Shown in pieces: positions 54,641-61,870 of a stretch of DNA of 61,870 nt. Position numbers and translations under genes: made by a program. The DNA is from Bacteroidota bacterium (GTDB taxonomy: Bacteria > Bacteroidota > Bacteroidia > NS11-12g > UBA955): positions 1 to 61,870 of the forward strand of contig CAUJCT010000028.1 of assembly GCA_963169345.1 (NCBI GenBank), read 5' to 3'. Every line of letters starts with the position of its first letter. Positions within the stretch are counted from its first letter, which is position 1. The notes under the pieces were generated by a model. It did not search any database. It was not told the DNA's origin and saw only the letters and a list, made by a program, of their open reading frames with translations.

Positions 54641-55236
54641 ATCAGATAAATTGGCAATGACAATTTGTTAGCGGGAAATTTAACCGCTTTAATAAACATG
54701 TATTGAAGAACAAAACCGAGTACAAACCAGGCGATATAATTCTGTAAAGGCACTTCTACACTGTTCCACAACCACATGCCATTTTTAATAGCGAAAGGTT
54801 CGATAAAGAAATCGAGCAGTACCATTAAAGCTGCAGCTATTGCAGGAACAAGAACTGTGTCTGAAGCAATCATTTCGGCTACCTGACGTGTAATGTAAAC
54901 GGTGGTAAGCCAATTGACAAACATCATTAAAGGTGTGTTCCAGATATCGTAACCAAGCGTTGGACCATATTGATAATATCCAAATATCCATCCTGTATTG
55001 ACACCCAGCACTTCGAGCATAAATCCGCAGGCTCCAACCATAAAGGCAGACAGGGCAAATTCTTTACTCCATTTTTTATGATACGCCAGCAGAACTATAA
55101 CTGTTAAAAGCAAATTTACCCAAACAAGTTTAATGACAATCGGACGGGTTTGTGAAAATAAAAATCCTGCCACACCTACGGCATAAATGATGGCTAATAA
55201 CCATCCAGCGGTCATGGGTTTTAACTTGGCTGCCAT
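54598..55236 (-). CDS. CruF-like carotenoid biosynthesis protein
   Basis: 212 residues, 6-7 membrane helices. DUF422/CruF family: GACGFMLEVLGVNTGWIFGYYQYGPTLGY near 68-96 and MVLLDFFIEPFAIKNGMWLW near 137-156 are characteristic acidic and aromatic motifs. CruF hydrates carotenoid ends (1',2'-hydratase) in other bacteria. Its gene starts at TAATG, sharing a base with the stop of the DUF721 gene, in an operon with recF. No other carotenoid gene is in the window. Confidence 0.88.
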   Translation of the reverse strand: MAAKLKPMTAGWLLAIIYAVGVAGFLFSQTRPIVIKLVWVNLLLTVIVLLAYHKKWSKEFALSAFMVGACGFMLEVLGVNTGWIFGYYQYGPTLGYDIWNTPLMMFVNWLTTVYITRQVAEMIASDTVLVPAIAAALMVLLDFFIEPFAIKNGMWLWNSVEVPLQNYIAWFVLGFVLQYMFIKAVKFPANKLSLPIYLIQLGFFIALFLFDK

Positions 55237-55532
55237 TATCTGATGACAATATCGCTAACGATTTCCTGACCTAAAGCATCATTGATAATTTTAATGGCTT
55301 TCTCTTTGTTGTAGAGAAACTCGTTTTTGATGATAGAAGAATTGAAATACAAATGCAATTCAGATCCTTTCAGGTAAAGTCCGGTGGTATGTTTAGCGAT
55401 AACTGTACCCATAATATTAGACCATTCCTGTTTAATGACACTTTCGTGCAGCCCTTTGCTGATGCGTCTGTCGGACACCAGCAATTGCAAAGCTTCTTCG
55501 ATTGTAAAACTATGATTCGGTTTCTTTTGCAT
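55236..55532 (-). CDS. DUF721 (DciA-like) protein
   Basis: 98 residues. Matches the DUF721 family of small nucleic-acid-binding proteins: ALQLLVSDRRISKGLHESVIKQEWSNIMG near 15-43, LYLKGSELHLYFNSSIIKNEFLYNKEKAIKIINDALG near 47-83. In many bacteria DUF721 genes lie next to recF; DciA acts in helicase loading. Between recF (7-nt gap) and the cruF-like gene. Confidence 0.88.
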   Translation of the reverse strand: MQKKPNHSFTIEEALQLLVSDRRISKGLHESVIKQEWSNIMGTVIAKHTTGLYLKGSELHLYFNSSIIKNEFLYNKEKAIKIINDALGQEIVSDIVIR

Positions 55533-55539
55533 GTTGAAA

Positions 55540-56616
55540 TTACAACTCTACGAAGTTGATACTTTTATTGACATTTTCAAAATGTTTTCTTACCCTTTCC
55601 AAATGAGTATCTGTGAGGATAATCTGGCCAAATTCGCCGGAGCACAATTTATCTATCAGTTTTTGAGCACGCACTTCATCAATTTTTTCAAACATATCGT
55701 CCATTAGGAGGATAGGCTGTGTTCCCAGAGTTTCAGAGATATATTTGTACTGAGCCAGTTTAAATGCCATAATAAAGGATTTACTTTGACCCTGAGAACC
55801 AAATTTCTTTAGAGGAAAACCATCAATTTCAAATTCAATATCATCTTTATGTATCCCAATCGAGGTTCTTTCAAGCGTTAAATCTTTATCAACGGATTCG
55901 TTTAAAGCAGTAGCAAAATCGAGGCTATTGAGATCACTTTCATAAGTAAATTTCACCACTTCTGTCCCTGAAGAAAACGAGGGATAAATTTCATTAAAAT
56001 ACTGATTCAGCTTACCCAGCACTTCAGCTCTTTTTTGATGAATATAATTGCCATTCGGCACTAACTTACTGTTGTAACTTTCGAGAATGATGGCATCAAA
56101 ATGTCGATGCTGTGCAAATAGTTTTAACTGTTTGTTCCGTTGTTCCAGAACTTTCTGATACTCACTGAGGCAATTCAGATAAACCCGGTCAGTTTGACTG
56201 ATACAGATATCAATAAATTTCCGGCGCACATCGCTGTGACCGATGACGAGTTCTATATCGTCGGGGGTAACCATAACGACATTTACAAGTCCGATATGGT
56301 CAATAAGTTTATCGTATTGTTTATCATTTTTCTTAAGTTTTTTCTTTTTACCCTGCTCTATTGTCAGTTGTAAATCGACAGGCATGCCATTTTGAAAATG
56401 TCCATTGACCGAACAAATATTTTCATTGTGTTTAATCAATTGGTAATCGACCGGATTGAAATAACTTTTACAGGTACTTAACAGGTAAATAGCATCAAGG
56501 ACATTGGTTTTACCTCTTCCGTTATGACCAATAATACCAGTAATATCAGACTCGAAATTCAGCTTAAGTTCGCTGTGATTTTTGAAATTATATAAGGAAA
56601 TTCGGTTTATTCTCAC
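55540..56616 (-). CDS. recF: DNA replication and repair protein RecF
   Basis: 358 residues. SMC-like ATPase that acts with RecO and RecR. N-terminal MRINRISLYNFKNHSELKL and Walker A GHNGRGKTN near 30-38; the ABC signature region KKFGSQGQSKSFIMAFKLAQ near 268-287 and Walker B QPILLMDDMFEKID near 298-311. The GTG at 56616 is chosen because it starts the conserved first strand. Divergent from pdhA with a short intergenic region. Leads an operon with DUF721 and cruF. Confidence 0.96.
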   Translation of the reverse strand: MRINRISLYNFKNHSELKLNFESDITGIIGHNGRGKTNVLDAIYLLSTCKSYFNPVDYQLIKHNENICSVNGHFQNGMPVDLQLTIEQGKKKKLKKNDKQYDKLIDHIGLVNVVMVTPDDIELVIGHSDVRRKFIDICISQTDRVYLNCLSEYQKVLEQRNKQLKLFAQHRHFDAIILESYNSKLVPNGNYIHQKRAEVLGKLNQYFNEIYPSFSSGTEVVKFTYESDLNSLDFATALNESVDKDLTLERTSIGIHKDDIEFEIDGFPLKKFGSQGQSKSFIMAFKLAQYKYISETLGTQPILLMDDMFEKIDEVRAQKLIDKLCSGEFGQIILTDTHLERVRKHFENVNKSINFVEL

Positions 56617-56620
56617 TTTT

Positions 56621-56651
56621 TTGTATGGATAATGATAATTGATTACTTTTG
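56621..56651 (+). promoter_or_regulatory. Promoter of pdhA
   Basis: TTG (56621-56623), 20-bp spacer, TACTTTTG (56644-56651). Good Bacteroidota promoter; predicted leader about 14 nt. Confidence 0.75.
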
Positions 56652-56668
56652 CCGTAGTTTTGAAAATT

Positions 56669-57670
56669 ATGGCGAAGGCTGCAAAAATAAATTTTAATAA
56701 GGAAACCTACCTCAAGTGGTACGAAATAATGTTGCTGGTTAGAAAATTCGAAGAGAAATCAGCACAGTTGTATGGTCAGCAAAAAATAAAAGGTTTTTGC
56801 CATTTATACATTGGACAGGAAGCCATAGTGGCCGGAATGATAAGTGCCACAACTAAAGATGACAAGTTCATCACTGCCTATCGCGACCACGGTCATGCTT
56901 TGGCTTTAGGAGTTAGTGCAGATGCCGTAATGGCCGAATTATATGGCAAAGCTACAGGTTGCACCAAAGGAAAAGGCGGCAGTATGCACATGTTCAGCAA
57001 AGAACATAATTTTTTAGGAGGGCATGGTATTGTTGGCGGACAGATTCCACTCGGAGCTGGTATTGCTTTAGCTGACCAATATCTTGGGACCAAAAATGTG
57101 ACCTTAACTTTTATGGGAGATGGCGCAGTAAGACAAGGGGCATTACACGAAGCATTCAATATGGCTATGTTATGGAAATTGCCGGTTATTTTTATTTGCG
57201 AAAACAACGATTATGCCATGGGTACTTCTGTTCAGAGAACAACCAATGTTTTAGATATCTATAAAATTGGTTCAGCTTACGATATGCCATCCTATCAGGT
57301 AGATGGTATGAAGTGTGAAGCTGTTCATGACGCTATTTATGAAGCAGCTGAAAGAGCAAGAAAAGGCGAAGGTCCTACTTTCCTGGAGATAAAGACCTAC
57401 AGATACAGAGGTCACAGTATGAGTGATCCTGCGACTTACAGAACCAAAGAAGAAGTTGCACACTATAAGACACTGGATCCAATTGAAACCACGAAGACCA
57501 CTATTTTAAAAGAAAAATTTGCAACTGAGGCAGAACTGGAGGCAATGGAAGAGAGAATTATGGATACAGTTAATAAATCAGTAGAGTTTGCAGAAAACTC
57601 ACCATACCCTGATGCATCCGAGCTTTACACGGATGTTTATGAAGGAAATTACCCATTTATTATGGATTAA
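56669..57670 (+). CDS. pdhA: Pyruvate dehydrogenase E1 component, alpha subunit
   Basis: 333 residues from the ATG at 56669 (MAKAAKINFNKETYLKWYE); 10 upstream codons have no family similarity and would overlap the promoter. ThPP-dependent oxidative decarboxylation of pyruvate. Family features: YIGQEAIVAG near 44-53, YRDHGHALALG near 71-81, KGKGGSMHMF near 101-110, the ThPP motif GDGAVRQGALHEAFNMA near 151-167, and the phosphorylation-loop-like YRYRGHSMSDPATYR near 247-261. The E1 beta gene is not adjacent, as is common in this phylum. Confidence 0.96.
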   Translation: MAKAAKINFNKETYLKWYEIMLLVRKFEEKSAQLYGQQKIKGFCHLYIGQEAIVAGMISATTKDDKFITAYRDHGHALALGVSADAVMAELYGKATGCTKGKGGSMHMFSKEHNFLGGHGIVGGQIPLGAGIALADQYLGTKNVTLTFMGDGAVRQGALHEAFNMAMLWKLPVIFICENNDYAMGTSVQRTTNVLDIYKIGSAYDMPSYQVDGMKCEAVHDAIYEAAERARKGEGPTFLEIKTYRYRGHSMSDPATYRTKEEVAHYKTLDPIETTKTTILKEKFATEAELEAMEERIMDTVNKSVEFAENSPYPDASELYTDVYEGNYPFIMD

Positions 57671-57718
57671 TGGCAAAAAGTATTATTTTCGCATCCTTTT
57701 AAAAAATAATAAGCAGAA

Positions 57719-58432
57719 ATGAGCAATAACGAAATCGTTGAAAACGAGGAACAAGCCGAATATATTGAGCAGGAAGAAAGCAGCTCTCCATCGGGCGTTA
57801 GTCTGTTTGTAGATAAAATTAAAAACTGGTTAAACGGCCAGAATAAAATGGCTGTATATGGTATTGGCGGCGTGATTGTCTTAATACTTGGTTACGGTGG
57901 ATACAAATATTTCTATCAGTTGCCAAGAGAGACAGAAGGATTGTCAGCTATCTATACCATTCAAAACGACTTTGAAAATGACTCATTTAAACTGGTCATT
58001 AAAAATGCTCCTAAAATGGCAGATAAATACAGTGGTACCAAAGCCGGTGAGCTTTGTGAATACATGGCTGGCATATCCTACATGTACACAGGAGACTATA
58101 AAAAAGCTTTGGAATGGCTGGAAAAAGTAGACTTTGATGATGAAGTTATGAGTGTAATGGCAACCGGTAATATCGGTGACTGCTATGTTGAATTAAAAGA
58201 CCTGGACAATGGTTTAAAATATTATTTAAAAGCCATTTCAAATGCAAAAGCGGACTATACAGCTGTTCATTATCTGATGAAATCAGCTAAAGTATATGAG
58301 AAGAAAAATGAGTGGGAAAAAGCTTTAGAGCAATACGAAACTATTAAATCTAAATATCCTGAAGAGGAGTCCTACACAACTGATTTAGGCAAATATATAG
58401 AAAGAGCGAAAGCCAAACTCGACAAATATTGA
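57719..58432 (+). CDS. Membrane-anchored TPR protein
   Basis: 237 residues. An acidic N-terminus (1-25), an inner-membrane helix (about 43-62), then TPR-type helices (about 75-230: GDYKKALEWLEKVDFDDE, LDNGLKYYLKAISNAKA, EWEKALEQYETIKSKYPEE). Resembles the YfgM-like single-anchor TPR proteins linked to SecYEG and chaperones; the equivalence is not proven. Ends 1 nt before ribH. A TATTTTCG element lies 28 nt upstream of the start. Confidence 0.85.
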   Translation: MSNNEIVENEEQAEYIEQEESSSPSGVSLFVDKIKNWLNGQNKMAVYGIGGVIVLILGYGGYKYFYQLPRETEGLSAIYTIQNDFENDSFKLVIKNAPKMADKYSGTKAGELCEYMAGISYMYTGDYKKALEWLEKVDFDDEVMSVMATGNIGDCYVELKDLDNGLKYYLKAISNAKADYTAVHYLMKSAKVYEKKNEWEKALEQYETIKSKYPEEESYTTDLGKYIERAKAKLDKY

Positions 58433-58433
58433 T

Positions 58434-58907
58434 ATGGCGACTCATCTGAAAAATCTTTCAGACTATAACCCAGAAGAAATTCCCAATGCCGAAGATAAAA
58501 TCTTTGGCATTGTTGTTTCAGAATGGAACACCCAGGTGACCGGGGCTTTGCTGGACGGATGTCTGGAAGCCTTAGGCAAATCGGGTGCTAAACAAGAGAA
58601 CATATTAATACATTATGTTCCCGGCACTTATGAACTTGCCTTTGGGGCACAAAAACTATTTTTAAAACATCACCCACATGCTGTCATCTGTTTAGGATGT
58701 GTTATTCAAGGTGAAACCAGACATTTTGATTTCATTTGCCAGGCAGCAGCCACAGGCATCATGCAAGTATCTATAAATCATAACGTTCCAGTGATATTCG
58801 GAGTCTTAACCACTGATAATCTGGAACAGGCCATGGACAGGGCTGGTGGAAAACATGGGAACAAAGGTTTTGAGGCTGGAATAACCGCCTTAAAGACAAT
58901 GAATTAG
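58434..58907 (+). CDS. ribH: 6,7-dimethyl-8-ribityllumazine synthase
   Basis: 157 residues. Joins 3,4-dihydroxy-2-butanone 4-phosphate and 5-amino-6-ribitylaminouracil to lumazine, the substrate of RibE (15588-16172). Typical: IFGIVVSEWNTQVTGALLDG near 23-42, VPGTYELAFGA near 63-73, CLGCVIQGETRHFDFIC near 84-100 with the catalytic His, and GVLTTDNLEQAMDRAGGKHGNKG near 123-145. Starts one base after the TPR gene stop, so probably co-transcribed. The other riboflavin genes are not in the window. Confidence 0.97.
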   Translation: MATHLKNLSDYNPEEIPNAEDKIFGIVVSEWNTQVTGALLDGCLEALGKSGAKQENILIHYVPGTYELAFGAQKLFLKHHPHAVICLGCVIQGETRHFDFICQAAATGIMQVSINHNVPVIFGVLTTDNLEQAMDRAGGKHGNKGFEAGITALKTMN

Positions 58908-58984
58908 TTTGTTCATTCAACAGATTGTTGACAATAATTCTGTCCTTTTTATGTCATATTCTTTATAGATTTTTTTAATTAAGT

Positions 58985-59014
58985 TTGTTTTTATTATTCA
59001 ATCTATTAGTTTTG
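58985..59014 (+). promoter_or_regulatory. Promoter of the giant PKD protein gene
   Basis: TTTG (58984-58987) and TAGTTTTG (59007-59014) with a 19-bp spacer, near-consensus for Bacteroidota, preceded by AT-rich DNA. Predicted leader about 20 nt. Matches expectation for a highly expressed gene. Confidence 0.78.
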
Positions 59015-59038
59015 AGATTCGAAAACAACGATCGTAAT

Positions 59039-61870
59039 ATGAATAGAATTTACAAACTTGCATTTGGACTGTGTTTGCTATTGTATAGTACAATACATTC
59101 AGTCTCTGCACAGCAAAACATTGCATTGCAGGCAACAGCCACAGCTTTTACTTCTGACCCAAATGGGTTATGGAACTGGACACAAATTAACAACAACAGT
59201 TTCAGTTCATGCGGTAATCAGGAAGCGTTCATTTGGACATCTACCAATGGAATTCAGGGTACTGAGTACATGCAATTCTCGTGGAGCGGAGCCAAAAGCA
59301 TGAACAAAATCAGATTCCACAACGCTTGGAACAACACCAGAAATCTGACTGCTGCAGATTTGTATTACTATAACGGCAGTACTTATGTTTTTTGGAGAAC
59401 ACTTAATATTGCACAAGCTTGCGTTGACTCTGCCTCATTTCCAACCATTACAACAACCAGTATTCGTTTGACCAACTTCAAAATGACTGGAGCTGGACAA
59501 ACTTCAAATCCAAGCTGGAGAGAAATTGAAATCATTAGCGCCCCTAGCACCAACTACGATGCTGGTGTTTCTGCACTTAACACTTTGAACTTCTGCTCCA
59601 ATACCCAGGCAATCACTGCCAGAGTTTTCAACTTCGGTAAATTCACCCTCGACAGCTTCAGACTGCACTGGACATTGAATGGTTCTCCTCAAACAACACA
59701 ATATATAACCAGCCGATTGGGCAGTGCCAAGGATACTGCTATTGTATTAAATCCAGCATTCAATTTCACCAACAGTACTACGTATGTTTTCAAATTCTGG
59801 ACAAGCAAACCTAACGGCAATGTCGACTCAGTTGCAGCCAATGATACTCTGAGATTAACCTTGAATTTTTATGGTAATCCTCCTGCTCCAACTACCACTA
59901 ACTACAAACAATGCGGTATTGGTCGCCCAATGCTAAGCGCTACTACTGGAACACCAACCGATACCATTATGTGGTATACTCAAAGTTCTGGTGGAACTCC
60001 ATTTGCCAATGGTAAAAATGTTCTGGGTCCACAAATTTCAGGCTCTACAACATTCTACGCTCAAGCCTACAGATTTGCGGCAAAAGGTTCCCTCAACAAT
60101 GGATTTACGGGAAACATTGTCGTATCCTTTAACTATGCTGCCTATAACGGTAACTACTTTGATGTAACTCCTACAGCAGCACTCAATATTGATAGTATTT
60201 CTTTCAGAATATATAACTACACCCCAGGTACCAATTACCTGTTGTATTATAAAACCGGTACCTTTAATGGCAATGAAACCAATGCCAATGCCTGGACACT
60301 GATCAATTCAGGCGGAGGAAGAGTTTACACCAGCGGTGGTCAAAACTTTATTAAAGTTTCTGCCAATGGTCTATTGTTGCAAGGTGCAACTCTTTATGGA
60401 TTCTATTTTACCATCGACCCGAATTCAGGTGGTGGAAATGATATCTACATGAAAGGTTCAACTGCTCCAACCTCTAATGGTGACTTAAGTATCGTGGGTG
60501 GTAAATACAGCTATGGTTTGTTTGGTGCCAGCGGATTTGGTCCAACATACACCATCGACTGTGAGTTCTTCTACAGCAAAGCTTGTATCAATGGCACAAG
60601 AACACCGTTGGTAGTAACAGTTAAACCGCGCCCTATTGGTGCCGATGTTGCTAAAGGTACTCCATTCGAAGGTCAGTTCAGAGTTGGCGACAACACCAAA
60701 CCTGATATTGCAACCGGCAACAAAACCAATACTTACGAGTTAACCCCTCCAACCGGATTTACCAATGCCGGTCATGGTTCTACCTGGACCATTACCAATG
60801 TGGTTGCTAAAACCAAATTCGGTGTAACAGTACCAACAACTGAATATACTGCAGTTGCCCCTACCGGTGGTAACCCTGGTTATATAGCCTTCAAACCTAC
60901 CAGTGCTTTCCTGGATAGTTTAATTACTTTCTCAACTACATTTGCTGATTTGGGTCCTAACTTCTGCGACTCTACAGTGAAGAGAACAGTAGTAGTAGCT
61001 CCGGTTCCAAAACCAAACTTCAAATTCCCTGCTTCTATCTGTTTAGGTGATGCAACGCTGTTCGACAACGTTACAACCATCCACTCTGGTAATGCTTCTT
61101 ATATGTGGTATTTCGATGATGGCGACAGTTCTGATCTTCAGAGCCCGGTTCACGAATACAAAGCTCCAGGTACTTATCAGGTAAAATTAGTGGCTAAAAG
61201 CTTCCCTTGGGGTGTTATAGCCGATACTACCATCACTGTTGAAGTGGGTGAATTGCCTACTGTTAAATTCAGAGCCAACAACAAATGTCAAGGTCAGGCG
61301 GTAACTTTCCAAAACCAGACAACGGTTGGTAATGGCGCATTGACTTACGAGTGGGATTTCGGTGATAACACAGTCAAGAGCACTCAAATCAACCCTTCAC
61401 ACCTGTATGCTACTCCTGGAGGTTACAAAGTAACTCTTACAGCTACAGCTAATGGTTGTGTTGCAAAACTGGTTAAAAATGCCTACATGTTTGCCAGACC
61501 GGTTGCCAATTTCTCTGCTCCAATCGCACCTATTTGTGCCGGTACTGATATTGCGCTAAACAATACATCTACCATTGCCATAGGTGAACAAGGTGCTAAC
61601 TGGTCGTTTGGTGATGGCGGTAAATCTACCATCTTCCATGCTAACCATGCTTACTCGGCTCCTGGTACTTACAATGTTAAATTACTGGCTGTTTCTGAAT
61701 TCGATTGCAGAGACTCTATCACCAAACCAGTGACCATCAAAGCTACTCCGGCTCCTGATTTTGCTGGTAACCTGTATTGCGCTCAGAATCCTACCAACTT
61801 CCTGAACCTGACCAACGAAGTATTGCCTAGCCCTACTTACCAGTGGCAGTTCAGCGATAACTATACTTCT
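59039..61870 (+). CDS. Giant PKD-repeat surface protein, 3' end beyond the window
   Basis: Reading frame open from the ATG at 59039 to the edge, 944 codons so far. Signal peptide MNRIYKLAFGLCLLLYSTIHSVSAQ. The first ~640 residues hold beta-sandwich modules (an early galactose-binding-like part, SSCGNQEAFIW... NPSWREIEI, then CARDB/Ig-like DAGVSALNTLN). From about 680 there are at least four PKD domains: WYFDDGDS near 689, YEWDFGDN near 770, ANWSFGDGG near 850 and YQWQFSDN at the end. It is probably an adhesin exported by the T9SS; the C-terminal sorting domain, if any, lies outside. Codons are notably richer in C-ending forms (AAC, ACC, TTC) than neighbouring genes, as expected for strong expression. 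Confidence 0.88.
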   Translation, partial: MNRIYKLAFGLCLLLYSTIHSVSAQQNIALQATATAFTSDPNGLWNWTQINNNSFSSCGNQEAFIWTSTNGIQGTEYMQFSWSGAKSMNKIRFHNAWNNTRNLTAADLYYYNGSTYVFWRTLNIAQACVDSASFPTITTTSIRLTNFKMTGAGQTSNPSWREIEIISAPSTNYDAGVSALNTLNFCSNTQAITARVFNFGKFTLDSFRLHWTLNGSPQTTQYITSRLGSAKDTAIVLNPAFNFTNSTTYVFKFWTSKPNGNVDSVAANDTLRLTLNFYGNPPAPTTTNYKQCGIGRPMLSATTGTPTDTIMWYTQSSGGTPFANGKNVLGPQISGSTTFYAQAYRFAAKGSLNNGFTGNIVVSFNYAAYNGNYFDVTPTAALNIDSISFRIYNYTPGTNYLLYYKTGTFNGNETNANAWTLINSGGGRVYTSGGQNFIKVSANGLLLQGATLYGFYFTIDPNSGGGNDIYMKGSTAPTSNGDLSIVGGKYSYGLFGASGFGPTYTIDCEFFYSKACINGTRTPLVVTVKPRPIGADVAKGTPFEGQFRVGDNTKPDIATGNKTNTYELTPPTGFTNAGHGSTWTITNVVAKTKFGVTVPTTEYTAVAPTGGNPGYIAFKPTSAFLDSLITFSTTFADLGPNFCDSTVKRTVVVAPVPKPNFKFPASICLGDATLFDNVTTIHSGNASYMWYFDDGDSSDLQSPVHEYKAPGTYQVKLVAKSFPWGVIADTTITVEVGELPTVKFRANNKCQGQAVTFQNQTTVGNGALTYEWDFGDNTVKSTQINPSHLYATPGGYKVTLTATANGCVAKLVKNAYMFARPVANFSAPIAPICAGTDIALNNTSTIAIGEQGANWSFGDGGKSTIFHANHAYSAPGTYNVKLLAVSEFDCRDSITKPVTIKATPAPDFAGNLYCAQNPTNFLNLTNEVLPSPTYQWQFSDNYTS

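Overview
The window is from a member of the Bacteroidota (Bacteroidetes). The evidence is consistent: promoters of the TTG / TAnnTTTG type sit in front of the rRNA operon and many genes; few genes show a Shine-Dalgarno; type IX secretion (T9SS) features recur (PorZ, several proteins with C-terminal sorting domains of type A and one of type B); there is a TonB-dependent receptor with a carboxypeptidase-like N-terminal domain and a CruF-like carotenoid protein; and the DNA is AT-rich. The style of the genes (WG-repeat protein, PKD proteins, gliding-type C-termini) suits a Chitinophagia/Saprospiria-like environmental lineage, but I cannot place it further without comparing the 16S gene.

Layout. 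1-2,089: start of an rRNA operon on the minus strand (three tandem promoters, 16S, tRNA-Ile, 5' half of tRNA-Ala; 23S lies beyond the left edge). 2,376-11,365: a minus-strand surface block. An ECF sigma gene overlaps the gene for a predicted anti-sigma factor that would span both membranes, and a large T9SS cargo gene follows 21 nt later; further downstream are a lipoprotein and a second, paralogous cargo. 11,433-15,428: a divergent, very large WG-repeat protein. 15.5-29.5 kb: mixed housekeeping (ribE, rpe, metF, rsgA, aroE) with a TonB receptor, an M28 peptidase, a tandem pair of paralogous T9SS cargoes, twin tiny lipoproteins, a DedA protein and a T9SS type B PKD protein. 29.6-41.2 kb: small enzymes and membrane proteins, porZ-recO, a Na/Pi cotransporter, a PhnA C-terminal-domain protein, a VOC protein, a methyltransferase and an epimerase-like protein. 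41.2-44.4 kb: three minus-strand envelope genes of unknown role flanked by repeat-rich non-coding DNA. 44.4-58.9 kb: S41 peptidase, aspS, a VWA/AAA+ pair, a peroxiredoxin-nfeD-floA operon, a GT87-like membrane protein, a recF-DUF721-cruF operon, pdhA, a TPR protein and ribH. 59,039 to the end: a giant PKD protein, open at the right edge, with a near-consensus promoter.

Most interesting points. (1) The ECF sigma / double-membrane anti-sigma / T9SS cargo operon, with a candidate self-regulated promoter, looks like an envelope-spanning signalling unit whose output is a secreted surface protein. (2) At five genes (aspS, ribE, rpe, dedA, Na/Pi transporter) the TAnnTTTG-type -7 element ends exactly 4 nt before the start codon, which predicts leaderless mRNAs. 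(3) A dispersed palindromic repeat built around AACCTGNCAGGTT occurs in at least five intergenic regions. (4) Two adjacent lipoproteins of 40 and 39 residues and a pair of T9SS cargoes with a shared cysteine-rich signature look like undescribed small families. No CRISPR array, insertion sequence or prophage was seen.
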